The notes under the pieces: model-generated
What the model was told of the DNA's origin: nothing
The model's database searches: none
Seen by the model: only the letters and a program-made list of their open reading frames with translations
Position numbers and translations under genes: made by a program
DNA from: Candidatus Gastranaerophilales bacterium
Lineage (GTDB): Bacteria > Cyanobacteriota > Vampirovibrionia > Gastranaerophilales > Gastranaerophilaceae
DNA: 53,341 nt
Reading direction: 5' to 3'
Assembly: GCA_900767135.1 (NCBI GenBank)
Contig: CAAFYU010000071.1
Span: 1 to 53,341, forward strand
Part shown: positions 50,201-53,341 of the stretch, piece by piece
How positions within the stretch are numbered: position 1 is the first letter of the stretch
Layout of the letters: each line of letters opens with the position of its first letter

Positions 50201-50462
50201 AAGCCACAGCAACTGCGTGTTTACACCATTCTTCTTTAAGTGGGCAATTACATCTTGCTTCTACTTTGTTTTTCTTGAAAATAAGATCAGTATTGTAATG
50301 GTCCTGAAAACTACCTTTTACCTTAGCCATGTAAAAGTTTTTTTCAGGATACGAATCAAACACCATGTCTTTAAGATGGTATTCATAACCTCTACGCCAG
50401 CTACCTGCACCTGCGTGATCTTTTATAAACTTGTAGTTAAATTCCTGCTGTTTGGCACTCAT
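47277..50462 (-). CDS. SWI2/SNF2 helicase with N-terminal SWIM zinc finger
   Basis: A 1061-residue protein. The SWIM finger has the ligands Cys71, Cys73, Cys80 and His82 (CNCPLKEEWCKH). A ~500-residue middle region of unknown fold follows, then the Snf2 ATPase: LADDMGLGKTLQALA (Walker A), DESQNIKNAMSQ (Walker B), LALSGTPIENKLEELWS, and the C-terminal RecA lobe with LFSQFVNMLDIVKGWLE, LKAGGTGLNLTGADYVIHYDPWWNPAVEDQATDRAYRIGQ. Such bacterial RapA/Snf2-type proteins act on DNA-protein or polymerase complexes; SWIM fingers bind nucleic acid or protein. It has a weak AAAGAGA site. Confidence 0.93.
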   Translation of the reverse strand: MSAKQQEFNYKFIKDHAGAGSWRRGYEYHLKDMVFDSYPEKNFYMAKVKGSFQDHYNTDLIFKKNKVEARCNCPLKEEWCKHAVAVALKAIDEHAYEDWLETKYGMEFDFPDENTALTEEPQGSFLFHFNSKRKANFFSILVRSRETGKVVRQIEPILRALIEAQKQNPDFELNNSQKVEVAIFQQLLTVSRQDKKAGWYDIPITKFGPMFTLLSKADEVLDEKTKERLKFMDEEWRLVLNVNTGAQGTILLSLEWKRPDKDDAYPLEEVRYFSRHLKWGRYKNVIFPTNIAMNSLPQNILKSSFTDLKDADGGKFIYEELPKLQEIMDVEIADNINQLMLTERPPLNIVTMGIDYDQSLKASLEFEYDGVVVPYSKTTAEKAPYITIKKPGEDLVYWIKRNLKHEQEAYQMLLACRFVPMQTNNLALEKENAIDFYNYYIKQAGEGWKFVEKDDMNFFKLMDDPFRLCAKIDFSEEAEDSFEIFLYGQVGEEIINFDEIYETIQSGEKYSRIRSLGFVEYPAQDIYSIMRAFNSFDVYRNNDNKYVVKTYRAGLINELKNLNVELVLSEKFETFWKQMSNFSTSENLKLPEGINAEFREYQSKGFGWLWFMYKYGLNGILADDMGLGKTLQALAVVQKAKEEDGPMPVLVICPTTVVFNWKSEIQKFAPTLTTLELSGVERKQFFKEIPNFDVVITSYALIRRDIAKLKEYNFRYVILDESQNIKNAMSQTAQAVKKLQASHKLALSGTPIENKLEELWSVFDFLMPGFLFNMAEFNSHYVNPIMERQDKTVEKRLKLQIYPFILRRMKRDVAKDLPDKVENIAYCELTDEQRDFYLQVLDSTKEELFKSIEQNGLEKSRLSIFSALLRLRQICCHPRLYDKENVKHIMKSGKFEKLKSMLEEIIDEGHRILLFSQFVNMLDIVKGWLEREGIPYEYLTGKTKDRQGAVERFNSNPNIPIFLISLKAGGTGLNLTGADYVIHYDPWWNPAVEDQATDRAYRIGQTKKVFVYRLITKNTVEEKIQKLKTVKRNLVDSVISVDRNIVKSLTMDDIREIFSVD

Positions 50463-50582
50463 TAATGAGTATCTCTTTCTTTTCCCTAAGGGTACAAACT
50501 ATCGGATATAGAACAAATCTATAAGCCCTTATACCTCACATTATACATGAATAATAAAAAAAGGCAATAGATTTACAAAAAT

Positions 50583-51044
50583 TTATACAACGAAGTAATA
50601 GTGGAAATAGTATGCAAAAACAATCCCGAACAGTGCTCCCATAATAACCTCAAAAGGAGTGTGTCCAAGAAGTTCTTTTAATTTTCCGCCAATTGCTTGA
50701 ACGTCATGTTTGTAAAAGTCTTCCATCATTCTGTTTAGACAAGCGGCGGTTTTCCCGGCTGCACGTCTTACGCCTGCCGCATCATACATTGTAATTAATG
50801 CAAATCCGATTGCGATTGCAAAAACAATAGAATCAAAACCGGAAATTAATCCGACTGATGTTGCAAGCCCCATTACTCCTGCTGAGTGAGAACTTGGCAT
50901 TCCGCCTGTTGTTGTAAAAATTTTAAAATTAACTTTTCTTGATTTAATTGTAAAAATAAAAAATTTGATTACTTGTGCAAAAAACGCAGCCAAAACTCCT
51001 GCTGAAAGTGCTTCATATCCTGTGTTTGCGATGTCAATTATCAT
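50583..51044 (-). CDS. Divergent PAP2-family membrane protein (YuiD-like)
   Basis: A 153-residue membrane protein with four or five spans. The segment FTTTGGMPSSHSAGVMGLAT carries the SxxHS phosphatase-like motif of the PAP2/DUF212 family, and YDAAGVRRAAGKTAACLNRM is the second conserved block, followed by LGHTPFEVIMGALFGIVFAYY. Family members are proposed acid phosphatases or vanadium-dependent haloperoxidase relatives acting on lipid phosphates. It is divergent from prepilin locus E. Confidence 0.85.
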   Translation of the reverse strand: MIIDIANTGYEALSAGVLAAFFAQVIKFFIFTIKSRKVNFKIFTTTGGMPSSHSAGVMGLATSVGLISGFDSIVFAIAIGFALITMYDAAGVRRAAGKTAACLNRMMEDFYKHDVQAIGGKLKELLGHTPFEVIMGALFGIVFAYYFHYYFVV

Positions 51045-51113
51045 TAAATCCTACTCTCTTTCTTATGTGTATAGAACAAGTATAACACAAGCACAGGCTT
51101 TGTAAAATATGTC

Positions 51114-51141
51114 TTGAAAAATTGCTAAAATATGCTATAAT
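51114..51141 (+). promoter_or_regulatory. Promoter of prepilin locus E
   Basis: TTGAAA (51114-51119), 16-bp spacer, extended TGC-TATAAT (51136-51141). The spacer end AAAATATGC is shared with locus C. Confidence 0.82.
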
Positions 51142-51203
51142 AGAAAAAACAAATAGAATTTGAAAGGGTGGATATGAATAGATTTGACATAGAAAATGCT
51201 TTC

Positions 51204-51213
51204 GGGGGGGGGG
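51204..51213 (+). repeat. G10 homopolymer tract, locus E
   Basis: Ten consecutive G after TTC. The in-frame state needs 11 or 8. Confidence 0.9.
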
Positions 51214-51312
51214 CAATCGCTTAGAATCCTCGCTCCAACTGGGAGAGGAAGCGGAAGAAGATACTAAGTTACTAAGGCACTATGGCACTAAGATCGTATT
51301 AGGGATAAAAGC

Positions 51313-51348
51313 CGATAGGACGATAAGACGTAAAGACGATAAGTTCGA
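51313..51348 (+). repeat. TAAGACG-type repeat in locus E leader
   Basis: GATAGGACGATAAGACGTAA followed by AGACGATAAGTTCG, nearly identical to the copy in locus A. Confidence 0.75.
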
Positions 51349-51370
51349 AACAAAAATAGTTGCTATCGGT

Positions 51371-51402
51371 CGTCATTCTGAGCGTCAGCGAAGGAATCCA
51401 GC
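51371..51402 (+). repeat. REP-like element in locus E leader
   Basis: CGTCATTCTGAGCGTCAGCG then AAGGAATCCAGC. Confidence 0.8.
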
Positions 51403-51424
51403 TTATTATTGTAATACAAGTAAA

Positions 51425-52291
51425 TTGAAAGGAATACACATGAAGAACTTTTCCGAAACAGACCATATATCTAACCCTCTTTGCCTCTTTGCATCTAAAT
51501 ACGATGTCGGCATAGCAATGCAGACCTACTTTAAAGACCTAGCTGCTAAAAAAGTCGCCTTTACCCTCGCAGAGGTCTTGATCACCCTCGGCATCATCGG
51601 TGTTGTTGCAGCACTGACTTTACCGACGGTTATTAATAAGGTGCAAAGTGTGATTTTAAAAAATCAATTTAAAAAAGCTTATTCTTCTTTGCTAAATGCT
51701 ATTAACCTTGTCCAAAAGGACGAACCTGTTGCTTGTTGGTATTGGGATAAAAAGTCTTATGCAAGTGCTGTATGCACCAAAAGAAATGAATATGGAACTT
51801 GTATTGCTTGGGATAATAAATTGGCTGACGGTTCGCCGGTTCCAGCAGATTATAATGGAAGTTTTAGTGATTGTAATGCTTTTTATCCAAATTTGAGAAA
51901 AACTCTTAAAGTAGTAAAATATTGCGAAATAAATGCGTTGAAAAATGGTTGTGTTACAGATGATTTTCGTGGAGTTGATAAGGCAAAACAGAATTTAAGC
52001 CCAGATACTGAACAAGATCCGGGACAATATTTCAGTGATTCGAATGTAAAAAATCTATATTCTGCATTTTTAACACCTGATGGAGTTTTGTATATTCATT
52101 GGGCAGAATCCTATTCTCCATATTTTGCAATTGATATAAACGGTCACAAAGGGCCAAACAAGTGGGGATATGATTTATATAAGTTTGTTCTTATCGGAAA
52201 TAAATCTGACGGCATTACAAACATCAGATCGGAAGCTGCGGTTGTTGAAAAGGGCGGAAAAACTATTATAGAAATGATTAACACTCCATAA
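51425..52291 (+). CDS. Type IV prepilin-like protein, locus E
   Basis: Prepilin body. The motif LAAKKVAFTLAEVLITLGIIGVVAALTLPTVI has its Phe at 51560, where prepilin peptidase would cut. The soluble domain is Cys-rich (VCTKRNEYGTCIAW, YCEINALKNGC) and ends with DINGHKGPNKWGYDLYKFVL. An internal ATG at 51440 is preceded by AAAGGAATACAC, a usable ribosome-binding site, so this pilin could also be made with a 40-residue leader independently of the poly-G tract. In the 11-G state, translation from 51174 would give a 129-residue leader. It is followed by convergent recR. Confidence 0.83.
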   Translation: MKGIHMKNFSETDHISNPLCLFASKYDVGIAMQTYFKDLAAKKVAFTLAEVLITLGIIGVVAALTLPTVINKVQSVILKNQFKKAYSSLLNAINLVQKDEPVACWYWDKKSYASAVCTKRNEYGTCIAWDNKLADGSPVPADYNGSFSDCNAFYPNLRKTLKVVKYCEINALKNGCVTDDFRGVDKAKQNLSPDTEQDPGQYFSDSNVKNLYSAFLTPDGVLYIHWAESYSPYFAIDINGHKGPNKWGYDLYKFVLIGNKSDGITNIRSEAAVVEKGGKTIIEMINTP

Positions 52292-52311
52292 GTTTTAAAG
52301 ATTAATAGAAT

Positions 52312-52911
52312 TTACTCGATTTCTCTTCTGCCTTCGATAGCTTTGGCAATTGTAATTTCATCGGCATATTCAAGGTCAGCCCCAACAGGCAAACCAAATG
52401 CAATACGAGAAATCTTTACGCCAAAAGGTTTTATTAATTTGTTCAAGTAAAGGCTTGTCGCTTCGCCTTCAACAGAAGGGCTTAGGGCAAGGATAACCTC
52501 TCTTACGTTTTCATCTGTCAGACGAGTTAAAAGTTCTTTAATTCTGATGTCGTCTGCTCCAATCCCGTCCATCGGAGAGATTAACCCTTGCAATACGTGG
52601 TATAAGCCTTTATATTCATTCGTTTTTTCAATAGCAATCAAGTCTTTGGTTTCTGCAACAACGCAAATTGTTGATTTATCTCTTTGGGAAGATGTGCAGA
52701 TCTCGCAAGGGCTTGTCGCTGATAGGTTGAAGCAAATTTCACATGTTTTTGTGTTTTCTTTTGCGTCAAGCATGCTTTGAGCAAATTTTTCCACCTCAGA
52801 TTTAGGCATTCTTAGTAAGTAAAATGCCATTCTCTGTGCTGATTTCGGCCCTACTGACGGAAATCTTTGGAAATGTTCTATCAACGATGCTATTGATTTT
52901 GGATAAATCAT
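52312..52911 (-). CDS. recR: Recombination protein RecR
   Basis: Partner of RecF/RecO in loading RecA at gaps. The 199-residue protein has the N-terminal helix-hairpin-helix (LIEHFQRFPSVGPKSAQRMAFYLL), a C4 zinc finger (CEICFNLSATSPCEIC, residues ~56-71), and a Toprim domain with ICVVAETKDLIAIEKTNEYKGLYHVLQG and ILALSPSVEGEATSLYL. Its ATG overlaps the ybaB stop (TAATG), the common ybaB-recR operon. Confidence 0.97.
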   Translation of the reverse strand: MIYPKSIASLIEHFQRFPSVGPKSAQRMAFYLLRMPKSEVEKFAQSMLDAKENTKTCEICFNLSATSPCEICTSSQRDKSTICVVAETKDLIAIEKTNEYKGLYHVLQGLISPMDGIGADDIRIKELLTRLTDENVREVILALSPSVEGEATSLYLNKLIKPFGVKISRIAFGLPVGADLEYADEITIAKAIEGRREIE

Positions 52912-53246
52912 TAGAATTTTAGCCCCGGAATATTAATTCCGCCAGTTACGGCTTTCATTTTATCTTCCATTGTTTTAGAAGCTTTGTCGCTTGCTTGTTT
53001 AATAGCAGAAGAAATAATGTCTTCAAGCATTTCTACTGTGTCTGAGTCAACTGCTGTCGGGTTTTCAGGGTTTACAGCTTCTGCTGATAATTTAATTGAT
53101 TTAAATTTACCTTGTCCGTCACAGATTACTTTTACAGCACCATTTGCTGCTTCACCGGTAATTTCAAGGTTCGCAAGTTCTTTTTGAGTGTCTTGTAATT
53201 TTTTTTGCAAGCCTTGAGCTTGTTTCATCATTTGCATAATGTTCAT
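52911..53246 (-). CDS. YbaB/EbfC family nucleoid-associated protein
   Basis: A 111-residue DNA-binding protein. MMKQAQGLQKKLQDTQKELANLEITGEAANGAVKVICDGQG is the family signature, and the C-terminus has the helix EMLEDIISSAIKQASDKASKTMEDKM. Family dimers bind DNA and act with RecR in repair. The start has an AGGAGAG site. dnaX, the usual neighbour, would lie outside the window if present; the gene starting at 53336 is on the other strand. Confidence 0.95.
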   Translation of the reverse strand: MNIMQMMKQAQGLQKKLQDTQKELANLEITGEAANGAVKVICDGQGKFKSIKLSAEAVNPENPTAVDSDTVEMLEDIISSAIKQASDKASKTMEDKMKAVTGGINIPGLKF

Positions 53247-53300
53247 AAATTTTCTCTCCTAAGTCTGAATTTATAATGTGTAATACTATTTCTATAATAA

Positions 53301-53329
53301 TTGGTTTTTCCCGAAATTTATTATATAAT
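53301..53329 (+). promoter_or_regulatory. Leaderless promoter of a gene starting at 53336
   Basis: TTGGTT (53301-53306), 17-bp spacer, TATAAT (53324-53329), AAAAAT, ATG 53336. Only two codons of the gene (Met, Lys) are inside the window. Confidence 0.7.
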
Positions 53330-53341
53330 AAAAATATGAAA

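Larger units (their letters stand above)
51174..51424 (+). other. Locus E phase-variable leader with G10 tract
   Basis: ATG 51174 (GAAAGGGTGG site) encodes MNRFDIENAF followed by G10 (51204-51213). As given it stops after 16 codons (TAG 51222). With 11 or 8 G the frame is open and joins the prepilin frame exactly (51215 to 51425 is 70 codons with no stop). In-frame elements are the TAAGACG-type repeat (51313-51348) and a REP (51371-51402, read GRHSERQRRNPA), nearly the same peptide as in locus A. Confidence 0.8.

Noticed and set aside
1..53341. CRISPR array or prophage
   Set aside because: Repeats are few, dispersed and palindromic with unrelated spacing; no cas, integrase or phage structural genes are present.

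Overview
The window is AT-rich chromosomal DNA from a Gram-negative-type bacterium, most likely a gut Gastranaerophilales (Vampirovibrionia/'Melainabacteria', the non-photosynthetic sister group of Cyanobacteria). Three things point there: five prepilin-like proteins with the signature AFTLAEVLITLGIIG; lipid A and LPS-export genes (lpxB, lpxI, an LptD/OstA-like protein); and several proteins of the lineage-restricted kind that open with motifs such as NYKPAFK or MGLAASQARF. Lineage is inferred from sequence style only; no 16S gene is present.

Layout. 1-5079 (minus) is a surface-sugar cluster: a membrane acyltransferase, a glycosyltransferase, a WecE/RffA sugar aminotransferase, and an SDR + acyl carrier protein + ketosynthase III trio that could supply a short acyl group for an amino sugar. 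tRNA-Ser(GGA) follows. 5444-13038 (plus) holds aroA, a TPR lipoprotein-like protein, a HAD phosphatase, hisS and small genes, a YhcC-type radical SAM protein and two lineage-type proteins. 13040-19515 holds prepilin loci A and B around folP, gatB and a sugar isomerase. 19527-28410 (minus) holds dgt, an unknown protein, the lpxB-lpxI-aldolase-LptD-like operon and an M23 peptidase. 28498-31408 is an AAA/TPR protein with rsmG. secA, rplJ-rplL with an L10 leader, panC and clpP follow. 40877-44959 holds a coiled-coil protein, 5-formyl-THF cyclo-ligase, a radical SAM protein and ADP-forming acetyl-CoA synthetase. 45021-47089 holds prepilin loci C and D, 47277-51044 a SWIM/Snf2 helicase and a PAP2-like protein, 51114-52291 prepilin locus E, then recR and ybaB.

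The most unusual content is a family of poly-G-controlled loci. Loci A, C and E start with a good promoter, a start codon and a short conserved peptide (of the type MKRFDIIRAFGGG) encoded across an uninterrupted run of 10 G; locus B has 9 G. In the sequence as given each reading frame stops within 30 codons. With 11 (or 8) G each opens into a long frame, which in A, C and E runs without a stop into the prepilin. Locus D has the same start, but its tract is interrupted by an A and it is already in frame through 361 codons, which shows that the leader-pilin fusion is a genuine reading frame. The minus-strand acyltransferase at the left edge has a G12 tract and is also restored to a typical family sequence with 11 G. 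This looks like a multi-gene surface phase-variation system. The leaders are mosaics of short palindromic repeats read in frame.

A second pattern is regulatory: seven starts (aroA, TPR gene, hisS, folP, the AAA/TPR gene, 5-formyl-THF cyclo-ligase and a gene beginning at the right edge) have a -10 hexamer exactly six bases before the ATG, implying leaderless mRNAs.
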